Assembly: GCF_033118175.1 (NCBI RefSeq)
Contig: NC_083693.1
Span: 28,653,981-28,717,980 of the forward strand
DNA from: Dama dama
Lineage: Eukaryota; Chordata; Mammalia; Artiodactyla; Cervidae
DNA length: 64,000 bases
Direction: 5' to 3'
The notes below the pieces were generated by a model that was given only the letters and a program-made list of their open reading frames with translations, ran no database searches and was not told the origin of the DNA. Below, in pieces: positions 25,000-36,906 of the stretch. Position 1 is the stretch's first letter. Each line of letters opens with the position of its first letter. A program made the position numbers and the translations under genes.

Positions 25000-26170
25000 A
25001 GCATTACACAGTGAACACCCATACATTCATTACTTAGTTCTTCAATAAATATAGGTACTTACTCCATCACGTATCTGTCTACTTATCCATTTCTCTTTCC
25101 ATCCACTAATACGTCTTTTAAAAAATGTACTAAAGTAAGCTTCAAACATGCTTCACTTCAGCCCTGAGTACTTCAGAACTGCTAGCATTAACTGGGGTTC
25201 AGCATTTGTTTATGGTTCTCTTTTATTCCTTTAGGTAAATTTTACATACAATGACAGGCGCAAATCTTAACTGCACCATTCAATGAGTTTTGACAAATGC
25301 AAACACCCAAGTGTTGCAAACAGTTAAAATAAAAGCAATAAAAACACCTCAGAAGGTTTCCTCATACATTTCTAAGTGTATCCATGTCCCCCACCCAAGA
25401 GGGAACTGCTTCTGACTTTTTCACCTCATAGATTCAGTTCAGTTGCTCAGTCAAGTCCAACTCTTTGCAACTCCACGGACCACAGCACACCATGCAGCAT
25501 GTCCTCATAGATTACTTGAACCTATTTCAGAATCTATAGTGTATACTCTTTTGTGCCTGGCTTCTTTCACTCAGCATCCAGTTTTTGAGATGCAACCATG
25601 TTTGTGTAGATGTATGGTTCATTCATTTGTATTGTGGGTGATAATCTAGTTTTGAATATATTTGTTGTTGCAACTCCCACAACTGTAACCCACCAGGCTC
25701 CTCTGTCCATGGGATTTCCCAGGCAAGAATACTGGAGTGAATTGCCATTTCCCTCTCCAGAGGATCTTCCCGGACCAGAAATCAAACCCATGCCTTCTGC
25801 GAGCATCTTCCACATTGCAGGTGGATTCTTTACCAATGAGCCACCAGGGAAACCTCCCTTGAATATATTACTGTTTGTTCATCCCCCAGTTAATTGACGT
25901 ATTGTTTGCTTCCAGTGTGAGATTATTATGGGAAAGCTGTGATCAACATTCTCATGCAAGTCTTATAGAGTCAACTTTAATTTCTGTTGAGAAAATATTT
26001 ATATATGAAATTGCCGGATCATGGGGTAGTTTATGTTTAATTATATAAGAAACTGTCAGACCCTTGAGTGTAGCTTTTACACACCCACAGTTAGTACGTG
26101 TGTTCCAGTTGCTCCACATGACCACTATACTCTGTGTTGCTTCTTCACTGACCTCCATTTCATCTTCCTC
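25000..26170 (-). mobile_element. Old L1M-type fragment, split by SINEs
   Basis: Phrases such as TGAGTTTTGACAAATGCAAA, TGTGCCTGGCTTCTTTCACT and TGGGAAAGCTGTGATCAACA are typical of ancient mammalian L1 3' regions in reverse orientation. BovA (about 25435-25490) and Bov-tA (25672-25853) insertions interrupt it. There is no open frame. Confidence 0.65.
25672..25853 (-). mobile_element. Bov-tA SINE (with a BovA stub nearby)
   Basis: Body GGCAAGAATACTGGAGTGAA and a tRNA-head complement ending TACCAATGAGCCACCAGGG. A short truncated BovA (TTGCTCAGTCAAGTCCAACT) lies just to the left at about 25440-25490. Confidence 0.85.
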
Positions 26171-27227
26171 CTAATAACTGGAGGCACAATTTCAGTGTGG
26201 GCATCTGATTGAATGGCCCAACCATAGAAAATGTCAGTGAGGCATCATCACTCACAGCTAAAATCCAACTTATTTCTACAGTGTTCAGGCCCATCCAACA
26301 CCTCTGTTACTCCCCACCTCACTTGTGGTGCTCAGATAAGATGCAGGATCCTGTAATGACTTGTCCACAACCTCTGCTTCCCAGAGGACCAAGGTTGAGA
26401 AGTATCAGTCTGGGAGCAATGAGAGATGGAGCTGGTGGGATCCAGGAAGTCTTCTTAGAGGAGGTGATTTGGGATCAAGGCAAGTTAGAATTAACAAGGC
26501 ACAGATGAGAGGAAGGAGTTGTACAATTAGATGCTTTACTCAAGGGTCTCTGAACCTTCAGTAGCAGAGCTGATGTCACTACTGATTGGATGTTTGAGAG
26601 AAAGAGAAATGGAGAATTGAGCCTGGCCAACTGGAGACTGGTCTATATGCCCACTTGGGTCAGGAATGAGACTTTGGAGCAACACAAGGTAAGGAGTTGA
26701 GCTGAGACACTTCCCTAAAGCCAAGACCACGTGGCCTGCAGCCTAGGAGCAAGGGTAGACAAGGAAAACCTACCCTTCGGCAAGAGGAAAAGTCAAGGCT
26801 GATATTTACATCCATGGGAGTTTGGATTTTTTTAAGTCTCCACAGGAGAAATAAAAATGTCAAGTCTACTTCTTGTGTGTTGAGCCCAAATATTCATGAT
26901 TTCTGAGGTCCAACAACTCCAACCTGGAAATTAACACAGTTGGTGCCCAACAGGAGATTGGCCTGGAGGGTCCTGAGCAGGAACAAGTACAGTTATTCTG
27001 GGTGAAGCTCCCAACCCAAGCAGCAGGATCCTCTGAGGAAAAGGGGGTCCTGTAAAATGGGGCTCACAGTTTAATGACAAGGTACATGAGGGATCTACCC
27101 ACTGTAAGTCACGGGAACTTCAGTGAACAAACACCAATCTAAAAGATAAAGCAAATAAATACACTTAATGCGATAAACACATTAGAAAAAGACACTATGA
27201 AATAAGGACAGGAAGATATGAGAGAGA
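26171..27227. other. Interval without recognisable gene
   Basis: There is no supported gene. Open frames are short and lack family features. I see no named repeat, though part may be old LINE or MIR remains. This stretch has no counterpart in units A, B or D and may be sequence from the original locus. Confidence 0.5.
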
Positions 27228-27668
27228 ACCTTAATGGGTTGCAGAATATCCCCCAAATTCAAATCTACTCAGAACCTCAGAATGTGATGCTATTTAGAAG
27301 TATGGTCTTTGCAGACATATTTAGTTAAGGGTTTAGGAATGAAAATCATCCTGGATGGAGTGCTGGCCCACAGTCCAGTGACAGGTTTCTTTATAAGACA
27401 AAGGACAGAGAGGCTTGCACACACAGAGTTGAGAGAAGATGAGCACATGAAGGTGGAGGCAGAGATAGAATTAAGTGGCTACAAGCTAAGGGACCTCCAG
27501 AAGGTGAAGGAGGCAAGGATGGACCCTATTGGAGAATCACAGACATCACAGCCCTGCTGACACCTTAATTTCAGATTGTGGGCATCCAGGATTGTGAGAA
27601 GAATAAATCTCTGTTGTTTTAAGCCACCTAACTTGTGCTAACTTGTTGTGGTAGCCCTAGGAAACCAA
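27228..27668 (+). mobile_element. MLT1-type LTR (ERVL-MaLR)
   Basis: The end AATAAATCTCTGTTGTTTTA followed by AGCCACCTAAC is the typical 3' region of MLT1 solo LTRs. Upstream, the ATATCCCCCAAATTC start and a TTCTTTATAAGACA TATA-like region fit as well. It is old and diverged and has no internal genes. Confidence 0.75.
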
Positions 27669-28039
27669 AAAGTTTCCAGAAATGAAGAAAAGAGTCTTTC
27701 TCATATTTTTAAAAAGTTTACAAAGAGGATTGCCAACCTTCTGCACTAGAGTATGGTGGTCACATGGATCCCAGGACCCCTTGTCATATCTTGTGTCCCC
27801 CAGTGTCTGAGACTCACAGGGGAGGATCCACTGGTCTAGAGAAGGGTGGTCAGTCCAAATGCCCACAGGAGCCAGGAGGGAAGGAAAGTAAGAGGATTAA
27901 GGCCCCTGGGGAGGACCACTTGCACTTGTCAGGGCTGGTGAAAAAGCAAGATGCCCTGTGCATGACATGATCTCATGTTTATAAAATTGCAAAAAAAAAC
28001 ACCTACAATATGTATCACAAAACGTGTGCATATATGCAT

Positions 28040-28254
28040 GCATATGTATGTGCAGTCACTGAGTTTTCTGGGACTCTTTGTGACCACATAGACTGTAACT
28101 CACCAGGCTCCTCTATCCATGAAATTTTACCAGGCAAGAATTTTGGAGTAGGTTGCCATTCCCTTCTCCAGGGGATAGTCATAACTCAGGGATGGGACCC
28201 ATGTCTCTTGCATTGCAGGCGGATTCTTTACCACTAGAGCCACTTGGGAAGCTG
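28040..28254 (-). mobile_element. Bov-tA SINE
   Basis: Body CAGGCAAGAATTTTGGAGTA and tRNA-head complement ending in ACTAGAGCCACTTGGGAAGC. It is inserted in the far 5' flank of inverted unit C. Confidence 0.9.
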
Positions 28255-28585
28255 CATATGTACACACATGTCTAAATATGATTTCAGAGCATGTGAAATG
28301 TGCTGAAGGCTGTACAAGAGGTTGAGAACATAGATGCTTCCTGGATGGAGGGGTAATGTTCCTCTGAGCAGTCAGGAAGTCTGGCCACGCCCAAGAGGGG
28401 AAACTGGGACATGGGAGATGATCATAGTCTTGCTTTATGTCAGTTATACATGACAAGAAGAAAATATAAAAAACTAAACAAATATAAGAATAAAAAACAA
28501 TATAAAGTAATGGACGTAGCATCTGCTCAGCTCCACCCCTCCACCGCAAGACAAAACAGCCCAGTGACAGCAGATCTCCTGAGAC

Positions 28586-30408
28586 TTCAAGTTCAGTTCA
28601 ATTCGGTTGCTCAGTCATGTCTGACTCTTTGTGACTCCATGAACTGCAGCATGCCAGGCTTCCCTGTTCATCACCAACTCCCAGAGCTTGCTCAAACTCA
28701 TGTCCATCAAGGCAGTGATGCCATCCAACGATCTCATCCACTGTCATCCCCTTCTCCTCCTGCCTTCAATCTTTCCCAGCATCAGGGTCTTTTCAAATGA
28801 GTCAACTCTTCTCATCAGGTGGCCAAAGTATTGGAGTTTCAGCTTCAGCATCAGTCCTTCCAATGAATAATCAGGAGTGATTTCCTTTAGGACTGATTGG
28901 TTGAATCTCCTTGCAGTCCAAGGGACTCTCAAGAATCTTCTCCAGCACCACAGTTCAAAAGCATTCATTCTTTGGCATTCAGCTTTCTTTATGGTCCAAC
29001 TCTCACATTGATACATGATTACTGGAAAAACCATAGCTTTGACTAGATGGACCTTTGTTGACAAAGTAATGTCTCTGCTTTTTAATATGCTGTGTAGTTT
29101 GGTCATAGCTTTTCTTCCAAGGAGCAAGAATTTTTAATTTCATGGCTGCAGTCACCATCTGCAGTGATTTTGGAGCCCAAGAAAAGAAAATCTGTCACTG
29201 TTTCCATAGTTTCTCCATCTATTTGCCATGAAGTGGTGGGACCAGATGCCATGATCTTCGTTTTTTGAATGTTGAGTTTTAAGCCAGCTTTTCACCTTCC
29301 TTTTTCACTTTCATCATGAGGCTCTTTAATTCCTCCTCACTTTCTGTTGGTTTTCTTCACTTTAACACCACCACATAAGGGTGGTGTCACCTGCATATAT
29401 AAGTTTATTGATATTTCTCCTGGCAATCTTGATTCCAGCTTCATCCAGCCCGGCATTTCACATGATATATTCTGCATATAAGTTAAATAAGCAGGGTGAC
29501 AACATACAGCCTTGATGTAGTCCTTTCCCAATTTGGAACTAGTTCATTGTTCAATGTCCAGTTCTAACTGTTACTTCTTGACCTGCATACAGATTTCTCA
29601 AGAGGCAGGTAAGGTGGTCTGGTATTCTCATCTCTTTCAGAATTTTCCAGTTTGTTGTGATACACACAGTCAAAAGCTTTGGCTTAGTCAATGAAACAGA
29701 AGTAGATGTTTTTCTGGAACCGTCTTGCTTTTTCAATGATCCAACGAATGTTGGCAATTTGATCTCTGGTTCCTCTACTTTTTTAAAATCCAGCTTGAAC
29801 ATCTGGAAGTTCTCAGTTCACATACTGCTGAAGCCTGGCTTGGACAATTTTGAGCATTACTTTTCTAGAGTGTGAGATGAGTGCAATCGTGTGGTAGTTT
29901 GAACATTCTTTGGCATTGCCTTTCTTTGGGATTGGAATGAAAACGGACCTTTTTCAGTCCTTCTGGCCACTACTGAGTTTTCCAAATTTGCTGGCATAAT
30001 GAGTGCAGCACTTTAACAGAATCATCTTTTAGGACTTGAAATAGCTCATCTGGATTTCAATCACCTCCACTAGCTTTATTTGTAGTGATGCTTCCTAAGG
30101 CCCACTTGACTTCAGACTCCAGGATGTCTGGCTCTAGGTGAGTGATCATACCACTGTGGTTATCTGGGTCACAGAGATTTTTTTGGTATAGTTCTTCTGT
30201 ATGTTCTTTCCACCATTTCTTAATATCTTCTGCTTCTGTTAGGTTCATACCATTTCTGTCCTTTATTGTGCCCATCTTTGCATGAAATATTCCCTTGGTA
30301 TCTCTAATTTTCTTGAAGAGATCTCTAGTCATCCCCATTCTATTATTTTCTTGTATTTCTTTGCAATGATCACTGAGGAAGGCTTTCTTATCTCTCCTTG
30401 CTATTCTT
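28586..30408 (-). mobile_element. BovB LINE, 1.8-kb 3' portion
   Basis: This is the longest BovB here. The 3' end is at 28586 (TTCAGTTCAATTCGGTTGCT). Reverse-strand fragments of its reverse transcriptase are visible in several frames: MGMTRDLFKKIRDTKGIFH (about 30338-30057), then 29802-29551, then LLGRKAMTKLHSILKSRDI (29127-28744). These frames are broken relative to each other, so it is inactive. It is inserted in inverted unit C, where unit D has no such insertion at the matching point. Confidence 0.9.
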
Positions 30409-30409
30409 T

Positions 30410-31085
30410 AGACTAATACAAGGTGGTGGAGTAGAAGAACGTGTGCTCATCTTCTCCAGCAAGAACTCCAAAATTGCAACTCACTGCTAAACAGCCATCA
30501 ACAGGAGAATGTTGGATCCCACCAGAAAAAGATACCCCATGTCTAAGGGCAGAGGAGAAGCCCCAACAAGACAGTAGGAAGGGCAAAATAACAATTAGAA
30601 TCAAACCTCATACCCACCAGAGACGCTCAGAGGGCTCAAACAAAACCTTGTGTGCACCAGGACCCAGAGGCCCCATAGAGACAGAACCAGACCTGCCTTT
30701 GAGTGTTTGAGTATCTCCTATGGAGGCATGGGTCAGCAGTGGCCTGCCATGGGGACAGGGGCTCTGGCTGCAGCAGACCTGGGTCACTTAGCATGTGGCA
30801 TAAGCCCTCTTGGAGGAGGTCGCCATTAACCCCACCATAGAGCTGCCAAGCAGATGACCCACAAACTGCAGAAAAATTATACCAAAGAAATTCTCAAACT
30901 GTTAAGAAAGTTCTAGGACCCACAACAGACTTCCCAACCTGGGGATCTGGCAGAGGGACTGAGAACCCCCAGCAAATCTGATTTTGGAGGCCAGTGGGAT
31001 TTGATTACAGAACTTCTACAGGACTGGGTAAACAGACTCTTGGAGGGCACAAACAGAAACTTGAGGCTTCAAAAGGAGCTGGAAA
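30410..31085 (+). mobile_element. L1 5'-UTR-like fragment
   Basis: Phrases such as CAAACAAAACCTTGTGTGCA, CAGGACCCAGAGGCC, ACTTCTACAGGACTGG and ACAGACTCTTGGAGGGCACA are those of the ruminant L1 5' untranslated region, in plus orientation. It abuts the BovB exactly, and the ORF1 that should follow is missing. Identification is from memory of the family, without alignment. Confidence 0.6.
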
Positions 31086-34043
31086 TGTGGGTTTTCATGT
31101 GAAATAAAAACACTGCAGCTACCAAACACTTAGGGAAGAAATAATACACATTTTATACATTCTTTTCCTGAAAACTCCCTTAAGAGAAACCAAACTCATC
31201 TCTGGGCCACCTTCAAGACACACAGGTTTGTAGCCCCTGATCTGGAGCAAATCAAGCTTGCATGCACTTGTGTCCAGAGTGGAGACAGGGCCTTCTGGGT
31301 CCTCTGTGGCAGGGGGGTGAGGCGGGGAGGAGGTGGGAAGAGGTAGCTGGCATGACTGTGTTTTGTTTCAGACCCTTTGAGGAGCCTTTCACATGCTTTT
31401 ATTCATTTAATTGACACAAATCAGGTATTAAGCCCATTGTACAAATTAGGAAACTGAAGCTCTGATGAATAACTTGTCCAGGATCATCCAGCTCTAAAGT
31501 GTCTCCTCCAGGCTCCACAGCCTCCTTGTCATTCTGAGTCTCCATCTCCACTCCTCCTTCTCTGTCCTTCTGACACCTCCTCCTCCTTCCTCTGTCCCAG
31601 CCATGACCTTCCCGGCTCACTGTCTTCCAGTCCACATGCCTGATGCTGGGAAGACAGGGCTCAGCCACATCTAGACTGTGCTCTGATGTAGCACATGCCA
31701 TGTAGAGGGGCACCATGTCCATGCTCACAGATACAGTGGAGGAGGGGCTGCTGGGAAACTCAGATAAGCCTCCTGCTCTCCAGGTGGGGGAACTGAGGCC
31801 CTGAGAGGGCACAGGCTTACCCAGGGTCACACAGAAGGAACCCCCATGCCTCTCCTTCCCCAAGCTCTGCGTCTGTGGTGTTAAATGGACCCAAAGTTAT
31901 AATTTAGCCTTAGGTGTAAATCACAGGGTCATTTTAACAGTAAATTGGGAACAAATTCAGGGACAGTCAGAGTGACACCCCCAGCCTTCCTCATCCCAGT
32001 GCCCCTCTCCACCCTGGTAGTGCCCACTGGGAGGCCAGTAGGCTCTGGGGTTCCACTGACAATTGGATCTCGAGGAGCTTTTTGAGTCCAGAGAGGTTCT
32101 CAGGTTTGCTCTGTGTTTTCTTTCCAGCCTGTTTGTTCCAGGCTTTGTTATTAGCAAAGCTGACCAGGCCCCTGATGGCAGGAAGCTGGCTGGGGCTCAG
32201 GGTGCTGGCCCTTCAGCCCTGGGGGCCTCTCAGCAAATAGTCCCTTGGAAACAGGGCAGCTGTCCCTGAGGAGGGGCGGGCTGGGATGGGCCTCACTCCC
32301 CCACACTGGACCCTGGAGGAGCCCCTGTGTGAGCAGGACTGCAGCCTTGGCTGGTGGGACTGCCTTTGGGCAGGTGACAATTCCATGGTCTCCAGGGTCC
32401 CTGCCACTCTGGCCACGTGTCCCTGTCACAGCCCTGAAACCCCTTCAGGCCCCTGTTCTCCTCTCTCAGTTCCAGTCCAGGCCCCTCCTCCATGGGGAAG
32501 GTTGGCTCCATTCCTTCATCCCTTCTGGGTCAGAAGACACCTACTGGGCTGCCTCAGGGCCACTGGGACCCTGGAATCCCCCCAGTCATCTCCACTCTGC
32601 AGCCCCCGCCACCCCAGTCCTGGGTGCATCCTCAGAGCTGTCTCCTCCCAGGGGTCCAGCAGGTGCCTCCTCTTTCAGTTCCTGCCCTTAAAAGGGGGCC
32701 AATTAGCTGTCCATCCCCACCCCCTCCCTGGGATGCCCTGAAAGGCTCCCCATCAGCATCAGACACAGCATCCTTGTTCATTTCCAATCCCTTCTTCCCA
32801 GCTTGGAAGCTGCTCACCAGTCTCCCAGGCCGGGAAACTCCTCACAGGTAGGACTGCTCCTAGATCTTTCCAGACTCCTACCTAGATGGCAGTTTTGGAG
32901 CTTCAGAACCCAAAATTATGTTAATTTATTCTGTGGTTCCTCAATTATGTTCCACTTTGGAGTCACGCTGGGTTGGGGGGGGGGGGTGTCTCCTCCCCAG
33001 GGGGGAAGAGCCACAAGTGAAGGCAAAACGCGGGGTGGGAATTCATAACAGTCCCTACTTCCCACGTCATCTTGTCCCCACAGCCTTGCTCTCATCACAT
33101 GGGCTCCTCCCTGCTCACCTCTGAAGCTGCCCTCCTCCAGGTGGGGCTGTGTCCCCTCAGATGACAGCTCCTTCTAGTGATACTGCAAGGAGGAGAGGCC
33201 AGGATACTTCAGATTGTCCCAGGTGTGTCTTCAGGTTGCTGTGGAAGGAGGCTGTGGCCCTGAAGGTGTGTCCTGGGTCCCAGAGTCCCAGACTTTGGTC
33301 CTGAGCTCCCACCCATAGGCCCTGCTGACATGCTGGGCTTTAGAGCAAAGTGTTCACACCCACAGTTTTGGCATTTTTATCTGGGTTCCCACCTCCTAGT
33401 CATGCCACCTAGGGAAGGAATTTGATTTCACGGCCTTAGTTTTCTCATCTGTAAAATGGGGTTAGCAGTAAAATCCACAGTTCCTTTTCTGAAACCCTTG
33501 GTGTCAGATCTGCTCCAGACAGGTGATATGGTGCATCTACTCTACATGACATCACATCCCACTGGGGTGTGAACACACCCTATATTCAGACATTAGTGTT
33601 TCTGCAACTGAACTTTTGAAACTTTACACTAAGTGAATTAAATAGAGATCATGAATTGTCTCATGTCTGTTCAGGTCAAATTTTGTTACCAAACAATTTT
33701 TCAAAAATTTGTTTTCGATTTTGAGAGACTTGAAGGGTTTGGATTGCAGATAAGGACCATCCTTCTCTGTGTCTCCATAGATAATGGCACACAGTCAGAG
33801 ATCCACAATGTTCATGGTTTGAGGCCAGACTCAGCCCAGTTCTGAGGTTTGGGATAAGACAAGTATCCCAACAAGGCCAACAGTGATGGGTGGAGAGAAC
33901 CATTCAGGAGCCTCTGTGCTGTTACCCAAGTGTCTGGGCCATTCATTCTAACTCCACAGACCCTGAGCCTCAGCCGTCACAGGTCCCTGAGCCTTTCTAG
34001 GTGAATCTCTCTTAATCAGCTTCCAGAACTGGATCTTTTTTAC

Positions 34044-34045
34044 AG
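34044..34045 (+). promoter_or_regulatory. Splice acceptor before the copy C coding exon
   Basis: A pyrimidine-rich tract (GATCTTTTTTACAG) ends in AG 61 bp before the ATG. An AG in the matching place is present in A, D and E but altered in B. Human MYADM likewise has its coding region in one exon after non-coding 5' exon(s), so this fits the family gene structure. Confidence 0.65.
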
Positions 34046-34106
34046 TGGCTTCTCAGGAAGATCCTGCCACCCTAGTGACTGTGACCTGCCTGACCATCAC
34101 AACACC

Positions 34107-35042
34107 ATGTCCAACTCAGGAACAACTCTATACCTGGCTGACTTGGACACCACCTGCCGCTTCCTCCGCCTGCCACAGATTTTTTCCACCTGCATCTCCT
34201 TCTCCCTGGTGGCCGACATGGGCATTCACAGGGGGTACATAGGTAACTGGTTTATGTTCATCTGGTGCTTCTGTTGTGCGGTGACCCTCATTATCCTCAC
34301 AGTTGAGTTACGTAGGCTCCCATCTGAGTTTCCTTTCTTCTGGTACTTATCCAACACCTACGCCTGCTACTCTGCCCTCCTCTGTCTCTCGGCCTCTGTC
34401 ATCTACTCCATCACCTACATCCAGTTCCTGCCTTATGGTCCTTACCGGGACCGGGCCATTGCTGCTACTGCATTCTCCTGCATCGCGTCTGTGTTTTATG
34501 CCATGGAAGTGGTAAAAATGTGGGAGCGCTGCAAGATCTACAAGACTACCTGCTATGTGCTCACCATGCCAGGCCTGCTGAAGGTACTGGAGACCTTCAT
34601 GGCCGGCATCATCTTCTCCTTCATCATCAACACCTCCTTGTACCTGCACCAGCCAGCCCTGGAGTGGTGTGTGGCCATGTACTCCATCTGCTTCATCCCA
34701 GCGGCACTGGCCATCCTGCTGAACCTGGGCGAATGGGAATACAGACTGCCTGGGCCCTTGCCCCTCTTCCAACTTGTGCTCACCTTGCTCTCCGTCCTCC
34801 TCTACATCAGCGCTCTGGTCCTCTGGCTGCTCTACCAGTTCAATGAGGAGTTCGGCGGACATCCTCAGCGGTCTAGTGATGAGCACTGCAGGGACGAACT
34901 CACCTACGACATGTGCACCTGGGACCAGAGACTGGCTGTGGCTGTCCTGACAGCCATCAACCTGCTGGCTTACATGGCCGAACTGGTGTACTGGGCCTGC
35001 CAGGTCTCTGTGGAGACTAAGGCTCTGCCCAGGGTCTCCTGA
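34107..35042 (+). CDS. MYADM-like protein (copy C), intact
   Basis: This is an intact single-exon coding region for 311 aa, close to the family's usual 320 or so. The ATG has A at -3 and follows an AACACC context; the same start is recognisable in D (MPTRV...) and A. Predicted membrane spans are at about residues 22-40, 47-67, 83-107, 117-136, 157-178, 188-207, 222-245 and 274-297: two four-helix MARVEL-type domains. Family hallmarks are present: YQFNEEFGG (243-251), CTWDQRLAVAVLTAINLLAY, and HQPALEWCVA. MYADM in other mammals is a raft-associated membrane protein that helps place Rac1 and affects cell spreading; that role for this copy is inference. The N-terminal Thr/Ser-rich stretch of human MYADM is mostly absent. 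It lies in the inverted unit, opposite in direction to the other four copies. No premature stop or frameshift is present. It could still be untranscribed; expression data would settle that. Confidence 0.88.
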   Translation: MSNSGTTLYLADLDTTCRFLRLPQIFSTCISFSLVADMGIHRGYIGNWFMFIWCFCCAVTLIILTVELRRLPSEFPFFWYLSNTYACYSALLCLSASVIYSITYIQFLPYGPYRDRAIAATAFSCIASVFYAMEVVKMWERCKIYKTTCYVLTMPGLLKVLETFMAGIIFSFIINTSLYLHQPALEWCVAMYSICFIPAALAILLNLGEWEYRLPGPLPLFQLVLTLLSVLLYISALVLWLLYQFNEEFGGHPQRSSDEHCRDELTYDMCTWDQRLAVAVLTAINLLAYMAELVYWACQVSVETKALPRVS

Positions 35043-35523
35043 TCCCCTCTGCTCACAGGAGGTGTCTTTACAGAGTTCTGATGTCCTCTTCTTGGCTCTC
35101 TCTCTCCCTCCTCACATCCTTCCCCCTTCATCTCACTCTATTTTCAGTTTCCTTCTCCCCTTCTCCGTCTCCTTCCTGTTTTCTTTGGTTGCCCACACAC
35201 TGTTTTGCCTTTTTCTCTTGCTGCTCTCAACTTTTCTGCATTTTCTGCTTTTTGCCCCTTTTCTGGTCATCCTTGGTTTTCCCATCTCCTGTGTCCTGAC
35301 CACCTCTCCCCATTTTCCTTCTTCTGATCCATCAGGACCTGAGACTCCTTCCTTCTCTGCCCACTGCCCCCTCCCACCTCCTAAGGTGCTGACTCCACAG
35401 CACACAGCCCTCTGTGCAGCTGTTCACACCCTGGACCTCCGGAGGGGCCTCACTGCCAAAGCATGTCTGTCCCCCTGGGGGTGCCTTAGTTGGTGTGTGT
35501 GGATTTGTGATTGGGGTAGTTAG
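35043..35523 (+). other. Conserved pyrimidine-rich 3' flank with open frame
   Basis: The region after the stop codon is C/T-rich and matched in all five units (A about 1000-1350; B 17.2-17.6 kb; D 44.7-45.1 kb; E 61.5-61.9 kb). A frame open for 153 codons here (35062-35523) has counterparts in the same relative position of the others, sharing SCVLTTSPHFPSSDPSGPE. It is out of frame with the MYADM-like protein. It is probably 3' UTR that stays open because pyrimidine-rich sequence has few stop codons. I do not call it a gene. Confidence 0.6.
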
Positions 35524-36189
35524 TTAGGTATCAGACCCCCATTCTCACAGTGGATGAATGGTGCATCTCCCTTTTACTTAAAAGAAAAAATCTCTGGAGG
35601 TCAACAATTTTCAGTGGCAGAAATCTTAGAGATCCCTGGATCCTTAGGTCCTATCCGGTACTCATTCTTCCAAGAGATTGGTTGAATTTTTTCAGGGTCA
35701 TTAAATACCCATCACCCAGAGGGACTCTTAGAGAAAGCAAGGGATTAATGCCTTCTCTGAGGAATCAGAAGAGGAGTTGATGAAGAACCACAAGGTCTTG
35801 CAGACACCTATCTGCAGTATTGGTGAGGGGCAGTGATGTGGCCCTCCTGCCTCAGTGATCAAAACAGCAGGTCCTGCCTCTGCAGGGAGAAGACCATGGA
35901 CACTGCAGCCTTAATGCTGTTGTTACCTTGATTTTTATTTTTTTTTTTTTTACTTTTCTAGTCAGGGGTTCAGAATTTACTGGGTGGCCTTGTTCTTAAA
36001 AGGACATTTTCTTTTCAAATTTTTTTTGGGCAGGTGTGTTGAGGTGGTGAGGAATTGCTGCTTATGTAGTTAAAGAAACTGAAGTGCTTTAGTGTGTGGT
36101 GCACACATGTGTTTCTATGAGTCAGTTGCTTTCTACTATTGCTTCCTTGTGCTCTGGGCCCCAGGCATAATGTGATCTACATAATGTAT

Positions 36190-36212
36190 TATATGTGTGT
36201 GTGTGTGTGCAC
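36190..36212. repeat. Short (TG)n microsatellite
   Basis: A TG dinucleotide run inside the 3' part of inverted unit C. No function is assigned. Confidence 0.8.
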
Positions 36213-36805
36213 ATATATAAAATATGTGTTTGTGTTAAATTCCCTGGAGCTTCCTATCAGCTTTTGCTGGCAATCATAGAGAGAAGCCTTGTCTCTTGTT
36301 CTACATTATAATGTTCTTTTTTCCTACTAACCTAATATAAAGGACAAAGACAAAGCAAAACAAAATCAGCAGGTCCTGACTGCCCTCAATGTGTCTAGAG
36401 TTCAGAAGTAACCTAGTCAACTTGGACTTCCATGCTCACCCAAAAGACCCCCTCTGTGAACCGCAGCCAGCGACTCCCCATGCCCCCTCAGGGTGAGGCT
36501 AGGGCTTCAGCCCGTTAAAGGAAACTAGCGGTTTAGCCCCACTCCAAAGCCCCAAATCCTTAGTTATTAAAAACCTCTTCCAGCGCCGGGATGCTCTCTT
36601 TAAAGGTGCCTGGATGTAGGCTCAGTGCGTGTGTGTATGTGCCTCCCCGACCCTGTTCATGGATGAATTCAGACCAGCAGCCCTTTACAGTAACTGGAGG
36701 CCAGGAAGCCCCCACAAGCCGTCTTCCTCCCCTGCTCTCAGCCACAAAGCCTCAGAGCCCAGCATTCTGGTGTCACCAGGGCCAGAGGGGCCAGGCTAGC
36801 AGGGC

Positions 36806-36906
36806 TGTGGGGGAGGGGAGGGGAGGCGAGGGGAGGCGGGGGGAGGCGAGGGGAGGGGAGGGGAGGGGAGGGGAGGGGAGGGGAGGGGAGGGGAGGCGAG
36901 GGGAGG
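36806..36906. repeat. G-rich minisatellite (GGGGAGG(C/G)GA)n
   Basis: About 100 bp of repeated GGGGAGGGGA and GGGGAGGCGA units. The matching position in block Y of units B (near 15680) and E (near 59805) has only a single CCCCTCCCC seed. The array thus expanded only in the inverted copy. Repeated G4 runs could form quadruplexes. The translated frame across it (EGRGGEGRGG-type) is an artefact. Confidence 0.9.

Noticed and set aside
34347..34886. 179-codon frame on the strand opposite copy C
   Set aside because: It is the shadow of the MYADM-like gene. The same antisense frame occurs opposite the other copies (for example 17712-18044), and it has no family features.
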